Of a stretch of 64,000 nt of DNA, positions 34,901 through 42,261 are shown piece by piece. The notes beneath the pieces were generated by a model. It was not told where the DNA came from. It was given only the letters and a program-made list of their open reading frames with translations, and searched no databases. The DNA lies in NCBI GenBank assembly GCA_964371405.1, contig CAYJLV010000015.1:1-64000 (forward strand), read 5' to 3'. A program made the translations under genes and the position numbers. Numbering within the stretch: position 1 is the stretch's first letter; every line of letters begins with the position of its first letter. The DNA comes from JAMHWF01 sp964371405. GTDB lineage: Bacteria; Pseudomonadota; Gammaproteobacteria; Burkholderiales; Burkholderiaceae_C.

Positions 34901-35115
34901 GGCGGCTGCAGCGCGATGCCGGCCGCGTGCTGCACCTCAGTGTTGCGCCCGGCCTCGAGCCGCCACCCGGCGGCGTGTGGTTCGCCTGGACGGGCCGTGG
35001 CGCGCCACCGGCGGCGACGGTGGACGGCGCCTTGCTGGCGTGGCAGGGGAAACTGCTGCGGCTGCCGCAAGGCGCGGTGGAACTGCGCATGACGCTGGCC
35101 GCCGGGACGCGCTGA
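31963..35115 (+). CDS. Large secreted discoidin-domain protein with C-terminal (alpha/alpha)6-barrel-like region
   Basis: 1050 residues. GTG at 31963 with GGAGG before it; signal peptide about 1-28. Residues about 28-190 look like a beta-sandwich (V-L-D-D-F-A-D-T-S-A-W start), 200-305 a discoidin/F5-8C-like domain (W-Q-L-D-F-G-A-P-R-E-L-N-G-V, D-F-D-L-Q-F-S-D-D-G-R-A-W). From about 590: S-Y-A-R-A-W-V-R-D-G-A-M-M, K-V-P-C-C-V-D ... E-N-D-S-H-G-Q-F, H-S-Y-W-D-D-F-W-A, like glycosidase (alpha/alpha)6 barrels. Catalytic identity unknown; probably a carbohydrate-active enzyme serving the adjacent importer. A 13-G tract lies inside (codons 208-212). Confidence 0.8.
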   Translation: MTRRKSRLAAALAVASVAVAPFAATGQVRVLDDFADTSAWTATASDEVKAEAVRAPDGALCLRYDFGRVSGYAVLRRALAIELPPHFALTLTLRGNGPPNALQVKLVDATGDNVWWFHRPGWVAPERSSELVIRQRQIEFAWGPTNDRTLRRAAAVELVVASGTGGRGELCFERLALRELPPPAPPTPPVASASTARAQAALALDGDAGGGGRAPAGAQHWQLDFGAPRELNGVLVRWADGARASDFDLQFSDDGRAWRTVRRVRGSARDVLPLWLPDSEARHLRLALRGGPHAAGYALAEIKPMSPAEWPTLNAALATLAQELPRGRMPRAWLGQQNYWTLVGVDRGAADSALVSEDGAIEPRRAGPSLEPFVVEESGRISGWADAVAEHALRNNHLPLPQARFVAPRHTLAVEVGAEGTPERAQLIARYTLTNTAAQRRTLTLALGLRPWQVNPPQQFLNTAGGVAPVRSIEWQREAAGGRGGGVLRVDGRDWLHTMSPPNAVTAAAFDQGDPLELASLPPLTRLDDAQALASAVLRWRIELAPGASRSVYVVLPLAGAASLPADPRVALDAVAHGWQQRLGRVTLALPPAARPLADALRSALAHILMSRDGAALQPGTRSYARAWVRDGAMMVAGLLRLGEVEPAREFVQWYAQQLFANGKVPCCVDARGADPVAENDSHGQFIHMVALLWSHTRDTKLIDPLWPKVDAAARYMEQLRQSQRTPAQQGTPYWGLMPASISHEGYSAKPMHSYWDDFWALAGYRDAARLAQIFGPTARAAGLARQRDEFGNDLAASLAAAVAQHRIAFLPGAAELGDFDPSSSTMIFSPAGFENRVPRALLESTWERYWREAVARRDGRRAWTDYTPYELRSVSAFVRLGQPERALALLDHFLRDRRPAGWNQWAEVVGREPREPRFVGDMPHAWISSDYIRSVLDLLAYERESDGALVIGAGVPASWWASGPVEVRGLRTPWGPLAWRLQRDAGRVLHLSVAPGLEPPPGGVWFAWTGRGAPPAATVDGALLAWQGKLLRLPQGAVELRMTLAAGTR
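32586..32598 (+). repeat. Homopolymeric tract of 13 G within a coding region
   Basis: Thirteen consecutive G residues encode part of Ala208 and Gly209-Gly212 of the 1050-residue protein, between its N-terminal sandwich and discoidin domain. It is by far the longest mononucleotide run in the window. Tracts this long are prone to slippage during replication (and to sequencing error). Confidence 0.9.
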
Positions 35116-35726
35116 CGGCGGCGTCTTCGTCTGCCGATCAGCGGCGGCTGATTGCGGGGGGCCGCCTCCGCAGGCGCCGCGTCGAATCGTTCGACGTCCG
35201 CGATCTCGAGGAGAGCCTGAGCGTCCCCCGACGTGCCATGCAGCCAGCGCTCGACATCCTCGGCCTCGATCGGCACGACGCTGCGTCGATCCTGGCGCTC
35301 GGGCGGCGGCATCGGATCGGGCTTGTGCATGCGGCGCATCAGCGGGCGCGCGTCGGCATTGATCGTCAGCATCGTGCAGCTCTCGACGAGATCGCCGCTG
35401 GCCGGGTCGGCCCAGCGATTCCACAGGCCGGCAAGCGCCCACGGCTGCTTGTAGGCCGCCTTGCTCGCCAGCTCCTCGCTGCCGGCATTGTTGGTCGAGT
35501 ACGCCAGCCGCGCCGACTTGGCGAACCACGGCACCAGCCCCCACTGACCGACGAGTTCGCGCTCGGCCGGATCTGCGGGGACATCACGCGCGCGCCGGCG
35601 AATGAAGGGCCCCGGCGCGAGCGGATAGACGCTGCCGCCGCGCCAGGGGATCGGCGCGTTGCGCGCGCCGAGGTTCGAGGCGCGCTCGATCGCGGCGGCG
35701 TCGGGCGAGACATAGCGGTTGCACAT
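34785..35726 (-). pseudogene. yedK: yedK/HMCES-like SRAP gene with internal deletion and read-through tail
   Basis: SRAP proteins crosslink to abasic sites in single-stranded DNA through Cys2. M-C-N-R-Y start (Cys2 present), W-G-L-V-P-W-F-A-K-S (about 62-71) and S-T-N-N-A are typical, and the conserved H occurs in M-R-R-M-H-K-P-D-P. But K-Q-P-W (94-96) is joined directly to A-L-A-G-L-W-N (97-103): the roughly 40-residue segment that normally carries I-I-P-A-D-S-F-F-E with the catalytic Glu is absent, without a frameshift (junction near 35438). Also, the frame runs about 115 residues past the normal end, antisense to the 1050-residue gene. Most likely an inactivated gene. Confidence 0.75.
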
Positions 35727-35789
35727 GGCGAGCGACTGTAGCGGCTCGGGCGCGGTGGGCTGGTGCGACGCTGCCGCGTTGGCGGCGCC

Positions 35790-36209
35790 CTACTTGCCGC
35801 TGATCGCAGCGCCGATTTCGCGGTACCTCTGCTGCAGCGCGGGCCAGTGGCGCACACCGAGGAAACGCTTCGATTCCTCGACGTAGTCGTCCTGGTAGAG
35901 AAACGCGAACAACCCGACCACGGCCGCTTCGGAATACGCGAGCTGGAGGTACTTGTCGGCCCGACCGACTCGCAAGGATGCTTGTGCCGGGTCGTGTCCC
36001 ATCGCGTGGTGTAGGTCCACAGCCCGGACAGGCTGAGGCACCCGGTACTCGCGGGCAGCCAGATCGGGGGTACCGGTCGGGCACACAGGAACGTCCCACA
36101 CGGCTTGGACCGGCGCACCCCCTCCGCCGGAACACGCCGCAAATCCGAGCGACAGCGCCACAACCAGACAGAGTGAACAGGCAGCTCGCTTCTTCGTCAT
36201 CGGCGCCAT
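35790..36209 (-). CDS. Putative lipoprotein of unknown function
   Basis: 139 residues. Signal peptide K-K-R-A-A-C-S-L-C-L-V-V-A-L-S-L-G-F-A-A-C with a probable lipid-attached Cys at about 26, followed by S-G-G-G-G. The mature part has H-H-A-M-G-H-D-P and a helical C-terminus (K-Y-L-Q-L-A-Y-S-E-A-A-V-V-G-L-F-A-F-L-Y). I do not recognise a family. The start is ATG 36209 or ATG 36200. The surrounding 35.7-36.5 kb DNA is somewhat less GC-rich than the rest, which might indicate acquired DNA. Confidence 0.6.
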   Translation of the reverse strand: MAPMTKKRAACSLCLVVALSLGFAACSGGGGAPVQAVWDVPVCPTGTPDLAAREYRVPQPVRAVDLHHAMGHDPAQASLRVGRADKYLQLAYSEAAVVGLFAFLYQDDYVEESKRFLGVRHWPALQQRYREIGAAISGK

Positions 36210-36448
36210 CTTCTGGCTCGCATTCTTCTACTCGTCGGCAGTCGGCACAGCATCATCGCAGGCCCTGCAGCAGCGCGGCGTACTCGGGGCTTTCCGAGAT
36301 CGCAATACACCCGGATATCGGAGTCCAGCGGTATGCTTGAAATCGGGGACGTTGCGCTGCATCAGGATGCAGGCGCGACGCGAAGCGCATAGTCGATTCG
36401 AGGTTGTTCCCCAGCCGTCCCACGAATGACTCACAAGAGGAGACACTC
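36210..36448. other. Intergenic region upstream of the cytochrome c gene
   Basis: About 240 bp between divergent genes; no convincing gene. It likely carries the promoters of the lipoprotein and the cytochrome c gene. I see no Fnr-type box of the quality found in the nir region. Confidence 0.4.
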
Positions 36449-36874
36449 ATGCGTATCGCATCGAAGGTGGTCGGCGTGATGCTGACCGTTCTCGCGGTTG
36501 GTTCGGTGTCGGCGCAGACGCGGCCCGAGCGACCCGATTTCGGCAAGCGCGAGTTCGAGGCCAACTGCGCCAGTTGCCACGGCGTCGACGGAAAGGGCAA
36601 AGGGGTCATCACCGACCTGTTGCGCAAGAGCCCGCCCGACCTGACGCAGCTGTCGAAGAAGAACGGCGGCGTGTTCCCGATGGCGCGCATGTACGAAGTG
36701 ATCGAAGGCGGCAGCGTGCCCTCGCACGGCACGCGCGACATGCCGGTGTGGGGCCTGGACTATCGTGTCAGGGCAGCCGAGCACTACCAGGACTCGGTCT
36801 ACGATCCGGAAGCCTACGTGCGCGCGCGCATCCTCGGCCTCGTCGAGTACCTGAACCGCCTGCAGGCGAAGTAG
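36449..36874 (+). CDS. Secreted monoheme cytochrome c
   Basis: 141 residues. Signal peptide about 1-23 (A-K/S-K-V-V-G-V-M-L-T-V-L-A-V-G-S-V-S-A). One heme c site C-A-S-C-H at about 36-40 and a candidate axial Met in R-D-M-P-V-W-G near 95. Ends L-V-E-Y-L-N-R-L-Q, the C-terminal helix of class I cytochromes. AAGAGGAGA lies before the ATG. The electron partner is not clear; the gene is 7 kb away from the nir cluster. Confidence 0.88.
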   Translation: MRIASKVVGVMLTVLAVGSVSAQTRPERPDFGKREFEANCASCHGVDGKGKGVITDLLRKSPPDLTQLSKKNGGVFPMARMYEVIEGGSVPSHGTRDMPVWGLDYRVRAAEHYQDSVYDPEAYVRARILGLVEYLNRLQAK

Positions 36875-36892
36875 TACCGCCACTCGGGCGTC

Positions 36893-37585
36893 ATGCGTCG
36901 AAGCGCCATCGCGCTGTGGGTGGCCGGCGCGATGGCTGTCGCGGTTCCGACCCTCCATGCCGAGGCGCCGAGGCAGTCGGCGACAACGGCGGTTTCCTGT
37001 GCGTTGCCGATGGTGCGAATCTCGGCAGCGCAGCCGCGCGACGCGGCCGATGCCTGCGTCGGCGCCTCAGCCGCGATCGACTTCCTCGCCTCCCACGGCA
37101 CGGCAACGAGCGAGCCGATCGAGATCGCCGTCGTCGAGCGTCTGCCGGCGGTCGCCGGCACGACAGCCGCAGGCTGCTTCATCGCGAGCGAGCGGCGCGT
37201 CTACCTTCTGACCTACGAGGGCTTTCGCACGAACCGCACCTGGTTCGGCATGCCGATCGACCGTCACCTCTACCGCAGCCTCGCGGCGCACGAGGTGGCG
37301 CACGCACTCGCGTCGTGCGGGCGGCCCGGCGGCAGGCGGACGATCCAGGCCACCGAGTACGTCGCCTACGTTACGATGTTCGCGACGATGCACGACGGGC
37401 GGCGAGCGCGCGCTCTTGCCAACCTTCCCGGCCAAGGCTTCAGCGACGCGTCGCGCATCACACCAGTGTTCTACATGTTCGACCCGGCGCGATTCGGTGC
37501 CGAGGCGTACCGTCACTACCTGCGGCCGACCAACGGCGCCGGTTTCCTGCGCGCCGTGCTTGCGGGCGAGGCACTCGCCGAATAG
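36893..37585 (+). CDS. DUF6639-like secreted protein with a zinc-peptidase H-E-x-x-H motif
   Basis: 230 residues. Signal peptide about 1-23. Contains A-A-H-E-V-A-H-A-L-A (about 135-144), a zinc-binding H-E-x2-H helix, and a downstream Glu (A-T-E-Y-V-A-Y) as possible third ligand, the gluzincin-like arrangement annotated as DUF6639. Probably a periplasmic metalloprotein; a peptidase role is inference. It follows the cytochrome c gene by 18 bp and may share its transcript. Confidence 0.75.
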   Translation: MRRSAIALWVAGAMAVAVPTLHAEAPRQSATTAVSCALPMVRISAAQPRDAADACVGASAAIDFLASHGTATSEPIEIAVVERLPAVAGTTAAGCFIASERRVYLLTYEGFRTNRTWFGMPIDRHLYRSLAAHEVAHALASCGRPGGRRTIQATEYVAYVTMFATMHDGRRARALANLPGQGFSDASRITPVFYMFDPARFGAEAYRHYLRPTNGAGFLRAVLAGEALAE

Positions 37586-37644
37586 CGACAGCGCATCGCA
37601 ACGACGGGCCACCGGGGATCCTGCCTTCGTCGAATGCGAGCCCC

Positions 37645-38469
37645 TCAACGGGGCCCGCTCAGCAGCGAGACGTACCCGGGGCTTTCCGAGATCGTGTTGT
37701 GCCCCGCACCGGCGACGATGTGCAGCGTCGCGACGCCGGCGCGAAAGCGCGCCACGAGAGCCTCGGTGCCGGCGCGCGGGATCACCACGTCGTCCTCGGC
37801 GGCAACGACGAGCGTCGGCGCGTCGATCGCCGGCGCGTGGTGTACGGAATCGAAGCGGTCGAGCAGCAGCCAGCGCACCGGAAAGATCGGATAGAGCCGC
37901 GCCGCCAGCGCGGTGAGGCTGTCGTACGGTGTCACGAGCACGAGGCGCGAGACGCCGCCCGGCCGGTTCGCCGCGAGCTGCACGGCGACGCCGCTGCCGA
38001 GGCTGCGGCCGATGACGACGACTTCGGCGCGCTCGCCGTGCGCGGCGCGCACGTGGTCATGCAGCGCGAGCGCGTCGGCGACGAGCGCGGCTTCCGTGGG
38101 CCGCCCCGTGCTGCCGCCATAGCCGCGGTAGTGCATCAGGTAGAGCGCATGGTCGGGGAAGGCGGCGTCGAGTTCGGGCAGGCTCCACACGACGGCCTCG
38201 GCGTTGCCGCCGAAGTAAAGCACGGCCGGGGCTGAGGAAGCGGCGGAGGCCGCTTGCGCAGCAGCGGCAGCGCGCGGCCGCACGGTCACCTCGACGCGCT
38301 CACCGTCTCCGCCGCCGCCGGCGAGCATGAGCGCCGTCGTGCCGGGCACGGCGGGGCCGCGCGGCTGCGGGTGGTAGATCAGCAAGCGCTGCGTTGCGAA
38401 CAGCAACGCGCACAGCGCGAGATAGGCGAACGCCGCCAGCGCGACGGAGCCCAGCAGCAGGCGGGCCAC
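37645..38469 (-). CDS. Membrane-anchored alpha/beta hydrolase
   Basis: 274 residues. One N-terminal membrane span (about 5-27), then a serine-hydrolase fold of the BEM46/ABHD13-like type: F-G-G-N-A-E (oxyanion region, about 88-93), nucleophile elbow G-R-S-L-G-S-G (about 154-160), Asp in A-A-E-D-D-V-V-I-P and His in G-A-G-H-N-T. GTG start at 38469. The orientation of the domain is expected to be cytosolic or periplasmic depending on the anchor; substrate unknown. Confidence 0.83.
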   Translation of the reverse strand: MARLLLGSVALAAFAYLALCALLFATQRLLIYHPQPRGPAVPGTTALMLAGGGGDGERVEVTVRPRAAAAAQAASAASSAPAVLYFGGNAEAVVWSLPELDAAFPDHALYLMHYRGYGGSTGRPTEAALVADALALHDHVRAAHGERAEVVVIGRSLGSGVAVQLAANRPGGVSRLVLVTPYDSLTALAARLYPIFPVRWLLLDRFDSVHHAPAIDAPTLVVAAEDDVVIPRAGTEALVARFRAGVATLHIVAGAGHNTISESPGYVSLLSGPR

Positions 38470-38478
38470 GGGGGTGCA

Positions 38479-39342
38479 TCAGCGCGGCGGCGCGGCGTCG
38501 GCTGCCGCGGCGTGGCGCTCGATGAAGCCGGCGATCGCCTCGTTGACGAGGTCGGCGTGCGTGACCGGCGCCATGTGGCCGAGACCGTCGAACTCGACGA
38601 CCTCGACGCGCGGCAGCGTGCGCGCCAGCACGCGCGCGACGGCGCGCGACGACGGCGGCGACGCGCTGCCCGCCATCAGCAGCACCGGCACGTCGAGCGC
38701 GGCGAAGGCGGCGCGCGGCGTGGGCTCGCGCATCAGCGCGTGGCCCCAGTGGGTGATCAGCGCCACCGATGCGCGGATCGGCGCGCGCCGCGGCTCGGGC
38801 ATCGCGCCCCAGGCGCCCTCGCCCATCCAGTAGTCGATGAAGGCGCGCGCCGCGGCGTCGGCATCGCCGGCGTCGAGGGCCGCGGCGGCGCGCTCGGCCG
38901 TCTCGCGGATGCCGCGCGCGGCGTCGGGCGGCAAGGCGTCGTCCCCGGCACCGTCGAGCAGCGCGAACAGGGTCGGCTCGTACAACGCGAGCGCGCGAAA
39001 GCGCTGCGGCTGAGCGACGGCCGCGCGCAGGCAAACGGCGCCGCCGTAAGAATGACCGACCAGCGTCAAGGCGCTGCGCCCGCCGCCGGCGCGCGCCAGC
39101 ACCGGCTCGATCAGCGCCACCTCGTCGGCCAGCGTGAGGGGCCGCGCTCCCGTCCACGGCGGGCTCTTGCCGCTGCCGTATGAATCGGGCGCCAGCACGT
39201 GAAAACGCGGCGCCAGCCGCTCGAGCAGCGCGCGCCACTGCGACGAGCTGGCGGCGTTGGAGTGCACGCAGACGACGCCGTCGCGCGCGCCGGCGCCGGC
39301 CTCGCGCACGTGGGGGATGGCGGCAGGGTGTTGCGTCGACAT
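38479..39342 (-). CDS. Alpha/beta hydrolase
   Basis: 287 residues. Cytosolic hydrolase with V-C-V-H-S-N-A-A-S-S-S-Q-W (oxyanion H-S-N-A-A, about 24-36), nucleophile G-H-S-Y-G-G (about 94-99), catalytic acid region in V-L-L-M-A-G-S and the C-terminal G-L-G-H-M-A-P His. The ATG at 39342 gives M-S-T-Q-H-P; the frame continues upstream but without homology. Nine bases separate it from the next hydrolase gene downstream. Substrate unknown. Confidence 0.87.
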   Translation of the reverse strand: MSTQHPAAIPHVREAGAGARDGVVCVHSNAASSSQWRALLERLAPRFHVLAPDSYGSGKSPPWTGARPLTLADEVALIEPVLARAGGGRSALTLVGHSYGGAVCLRAAVAQPQRFRALALYEPTLFALLDGAGDDALPPDAARGIRETAERAAAALDAGDADAAARAFIDYWMGEGAWGAMPEPRRAPIRASVALITHWGHALMREPTPRAAFAALDVPVLLMAGSASPPSSRAVARVLARTLPRVEVVEFDGLGHMAPVTHADLVNEAIAGFIERHAAAADAAPPR

Positions 39343-39370
39343 CGGGGCGGGCCTGCGCAGCACTGCGTGC

Positions 39371-39781
39371 CTACACGGTGAACAGCAGCCGCCACGCCCA
39401 GTAGAGCGCAATGCCGAGCTGCAGCACGAACGCCGCGAAGCGCAGGTTCACCGCGGCGACCGCGAGCGACGCGCAATGCACCGTCGACTGCACGATTCGC
39501 GCCGCGAGCAGGACCCAGGCCAGCGGGTCGGTGACCGCCGAACGACCCGCAATCACGGCGACGAGCATCAGGCCGCCGAACAGCGGCAGGCTCTCGACGC
39601 AGTTGGCATGCGCCCGCGCCAGGCGCTGCATGAAGCGCGAGAGGTTGGCGTTGTCGGGCACGAAGGCGTTCGGTGCGATGGCCCGCTTCGCGACGAGTCG
39701 CGCGCGCAGCACTTCCATCAGCAGCAACAGCAGCAGCGCCCAGGCGATGAAGGCGGTCAGCGCGAGCAGGGTCGGCGTCAT
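39371..39781 (-). CDS. MAPEG family membrane protein
   Basis: 136 residues with four membrane helices (about 5-25, 60-80, 88-105, 112-132). The A-R-A-H-A-N-C-V-E-S-L-P-L-F (about 55-68) corresponds to the conserved R-x2-N-x2-E-x2-P motif of MAPEG (membrane-associated proteins in eicosanoid and glutathione metabolism). In bacteria the activity is often glutathione transfer or peroxidase; not proven here. Confidence 0.87.
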   Translation of the reverse strand: MTPTLLALTAFIAWALLLLLLMEVLRARLVAKRAIAPNAFVPDNANLSRFMQRLARAHANCVESLPLFGGLMLVAVIAGRSAVTDPLAWVLLAARIVQSTVHCASLAVAAVNLRFAAFVLQLGIALYWAWRLLFTV

Positions 39782-39948
39782 GTGTGCGCTCCGTCAGTCG
39801 GCCCCGGGCTGGCGGCCGGACCAGGCCGCCGCACCCCCCGGGGACTGCAGAGCACTATCAGGATTCGCTACGACATTGACAACCCCGTCTTTCCCCTGCC
39901 GCGCCGCAACCCCGCAGCATCCTCGGGGCGCCACGACCGGGTTGCGCG

Positions 39949-40380
39949 TCACTTCGCGACGTTCACGATCGTCGCCTGCATTAGGGCCACAAGCTTGTGG
40001 GTACCCGGCGTGCCGGCGTATGCCCGGACCTCCCCGGTGCAGACGGTCAGCAGCTTGCCGGCGCTCTGCACCTTGCCGATGGCCAGGAAGCGCTCGCCGA
40101 TCGCCGGGCGCATCAGGTTGATCTTGAACTCGGCCGTGACCACCTCGCATCCGGCGGGCGCCTGGGTCAAGGCGGCGTATCCGCAGGCGCTGTCGACGAT
40201 GCTGGTGATCGCGCCGGCGTGGACGAAGCCGTGCTGCTGCGACAGGTGCCTGGAGAACGGCAGCGCGATATGGACTTCGCCCTCCTCGACGAGTTCGAGT
40301 TGGGCGCCGAGCGTGGCCATGAGACCCTGCAGCTCGAAGCTGCTGCTGATGCGTTGCCGAGCGTCGTTCAACACAAGCAC
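39949..40380 (-). CDS. PaaI-type hotdog-fold thioesterase
   Basis: About 143 residues. Hotdog fold with the signature H-G-F-V-H-A-G-A-I-T-S-I-V-D-S-A-C-G-Y (about 50-68), whose Asp is the usual catalytic residue, and L-M-R-P-A-I-G-E-R. Hydrolyses acyl- or aryl-CoA in the cytosol; specific substrate unknown. Start uncertain: TTG 40389, GTG 40380 or GTG 40374. It follows yceI closely on the same strand. Confidence 0.85.
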   Translation of the reverse strand: MLVLNDARQRISSSFELQGLMATLGAQLELVEEGEVHIALPFSRHLSQQHGFVHAGAITSIVDSACGYAALTQAPAGCEVVTAEFKINLMRPAIGERFLAIGKVQSAGKLLTVCTGEVRAYAGTPGTHKLVALMQATIVNVAK

Positions 40381-40405
40381 CCCCAGCAACAGCGCGCGGC
40401 GCGCC

Positions 40406-40978
40406 CTACTGCCGCACCGCCTCGATCTGGACGGTGAGCCGCACGCTGTCGGGAATGCCCGGCAGGCCGAACGCCATGCCCCACTGGCTGCGCTGGATCG
40501 TCGTCTCGAAGTCGCCGCCGCACACTTCGCGCTGCCTGCGCGGGTGCTGATAGCAGTTGAAGTGCGCTGCGCGCAGCGTGACGGGCAGCGTCTTGCCCAG
40601 CAGCGTCAGCGCGCCCGGCACGCCCGAAACCTTGCCGTCGGCGTCGAACTCGAGGCGCTCGGCGACGAACTTCGCCGTCGGGTGCTTGGGCACGTCGAGG
40701 AAATCCTGGTTCTTGAGGTGCGCGTCGAAATCGGCGATGCCGCTGCTGATCGAAGTCGCATCGATCGTGACCTCGGCGCGGCCGCTGCGCGCGGCCTTGT
40801 CGAGCACGACGCTGCCTTGCGTGCGGTCGAAGCGGCCGCGCACGGTCGAAGTGCCGAAGTGGCGGACCTCGAACGTCACGAAGGTATGCGTCGGGTCGAT
40901 TGCGTAGGTGGCGCTTTCGGCTTGAACGGACCCTGCGGCGGCGAACCAGCAGAGGGCAACGGCGGAGTACTTCTTCAT
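40406..40978 (-). CDS. YceI family periplasmic protein
   Basis: 190 residues. Signal peptide about 1-20 (M-K-K-Y-S-A-V-A-L-C-W-F-A-A-A-G-S-V-Q-A), then a lipocalin-like beta barrel with Y-A-I-D-P-T-H-T-F-V-T-F-E-V-R-H-F-G, typical of YceI, whose members bind polyisoprenoid lipids. A stress-related role is known only for some. C-G-G-D-F near residue 150 is usual. ATG at 40978. Confidence 0.92.
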   Translation of the reverse strand: MKKYSAVALCWFAAAGSVQAESATYAIDPTHTFVTFEVRHFGTSTVRGRFDRTQGSVVLDKAARSGRAEVTIDATSISSGIADFDAHLKNQDFLDVPKHPTAKFVAERLEFDADGKVSGVPGALTLLGKTLPVTLRAAHFNCYQHPRRQREVCGGDFETTIQRSQWGMAFGLPGIPDSVRLTVQIEAVRQ

Positions 40979-41128
40979 CGGAATGGGTCTCGTCTTGCGA
41001 CAGGGTAGCGCCGGCAACCGGCGCTGCCATTCTGGACGAGCAACGCCGCCGCTCGCGCGCGCAAATGCACGGCGCTTGACGACGCTCAAGCCGTGGCCCG
41101 GCTGCGCCCTGCGCGTCGTCAGCTTGCC

Positions 41129-41518
41129 CTACCGTTGAACCGAATCCACTTCCTCGGTGGCAAAGCCTGCAGGAAGCACGATCTCCAGCATCTCGATGTC
41201 GTCGCTGTGCCCGAGCTCGCGGTGGCGAATCTCGGGCGGTTGATGCACGCACGCGCCGGCTTCGAGGCGCACCACGCCCTGGCCCTCGTACTCGAAGTCG
41301 ATCCAGCCCTTGAGGATGTAGACCATCTGGAACGCCGTCTTGTGCAAGTGCGGCTGGCTCGAGAACTCCTTGCCCGCCGCCGCCCGGATGACATGCGCGT
41401 CGACACGACCTTGCGTCGCCTCCTTGATCCCGAGATCGCGGTACTCGTAGAACGAGCGCAGGCCGCGCTCGAAGCGGGCATCCCTGGCGTGCGATGCGAC
41501 GAAGCCTTGGGTGGTCAT
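41129..41518 (-). CDS. Cupin-domain protein
   Basis: 129 residues, single cupin barrel: H-L-H-K-T-A-F-Q-M-V-Y-I-L-K-G (first cupin motif with two His and Gln, about 57-71) and P-P-E-I-R-H-R-E (second motif His, about 95-102). These can bind a metal; function unknown. An ATG at 41518 is chosen since the upstream frame lacks homology. Confidence 0.8.
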   Translation of the reverse strand: MTTQGFVASHARDARFERGLRSFYEYRDLGIKEATQGRVDAHVIRAAAGKEFSSQPHLHKTAFQMVYILKGWIDFEYEGQGVVRLEAGACVHQPPEIRHRELGHSDDIEMLEIVLPAGFATEEVDSVQR

Positions 41519-41644
41519 GGCGTTGCCTTTCGAGAGCCGCTGGACGGCTGCACTGTAGCTCCCGGCCAGAACCGGGCCCGACGCGCGACGCGAGGCGGCG
41601 ACCACAGGCCAGCGGGCCTGCGGTCGTCACCTCGACGAAGGCTG

Positions 41645-42037
41645 TCAGCTCACTTCGGCAACGCGCGATGCGGGGGTCGCGAGGAAATAGAGGCAGCCGA
41701 TGAGCAGCAGGCCGTAGAGAACAACGGCACTCCAGGCCATTTCGTTCTGCAGTCCGGTGGCGGCGGCCCATGCGGCGAGAGCCGCGCCGATCGCGTGGCC
41801 GACGCCCGATCCGATGAGCAGCGCCCGCGCGGAGGTCGAATCCCGCGTCGATCTCGCGAGCCACAGGATGAGGCCGACCGTGAGCAACGTGGCCCCGAAA
41901 AAGCGGGCCTGCATGAGGTTGTGCGGCTCGATCGGGACGCCGTACTGACTCAGTGCCATTGCCGGAAGCATCAGGAACCAGGCTCCGAACAGGACGGCGA
42001 GAACTCCGGTGACGGTGAGGAACGTAGACAGTTTCAT
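41645..42037 (-). CDS. Four-span integral membrane protein of unknown function
   Basis: 130 residues with four hydrophobic helices (about 5-25, 45-62, 70-92, 97-118). N-Y/V-P-I-E-P-H-N-L-M-Q-A-R-F-F-G-A is conserved in small DUF-type membrane proteins, but I do not recognise a named family. ATG at 42037 with GGAGAGTC upstream. About 220 bp of DNA beyond its start hold nothing recognisable. Confidence 0.7.
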   Translation of the reverse strand: MKLSTFLTVTGVLAVLFGAWFLMLPAMALSQYGVPIEPHNLMQARFFGATLLTVGLILWLARSTRDSTSARALLIGSGVGHAIGAALAAWAAATGLQNEMAWSAVVLYGLLLIGCLYFLATPASRVAEVS

Positions 42038-42261
42038 GTGACTCTCCGATGGGTTCGCTCGTGGCGAATGAAGGGAAGCAACAACGACTACTGCCGAACT
42101 GCTGAACAACTCGATCTGCTGAAAGTGAACCAGGGCTGATCTGCTCTTCGGCGCCGCGACTGCCCCGGCGTCGGCGCCTCTCATCGTGCGGCCTCAGGCC
42201 GCCCTCCCCGGCGCGGACTGTGCACCGGCCCGCGCCTGCAGGCAACCGCCCGCCGCGGCGC

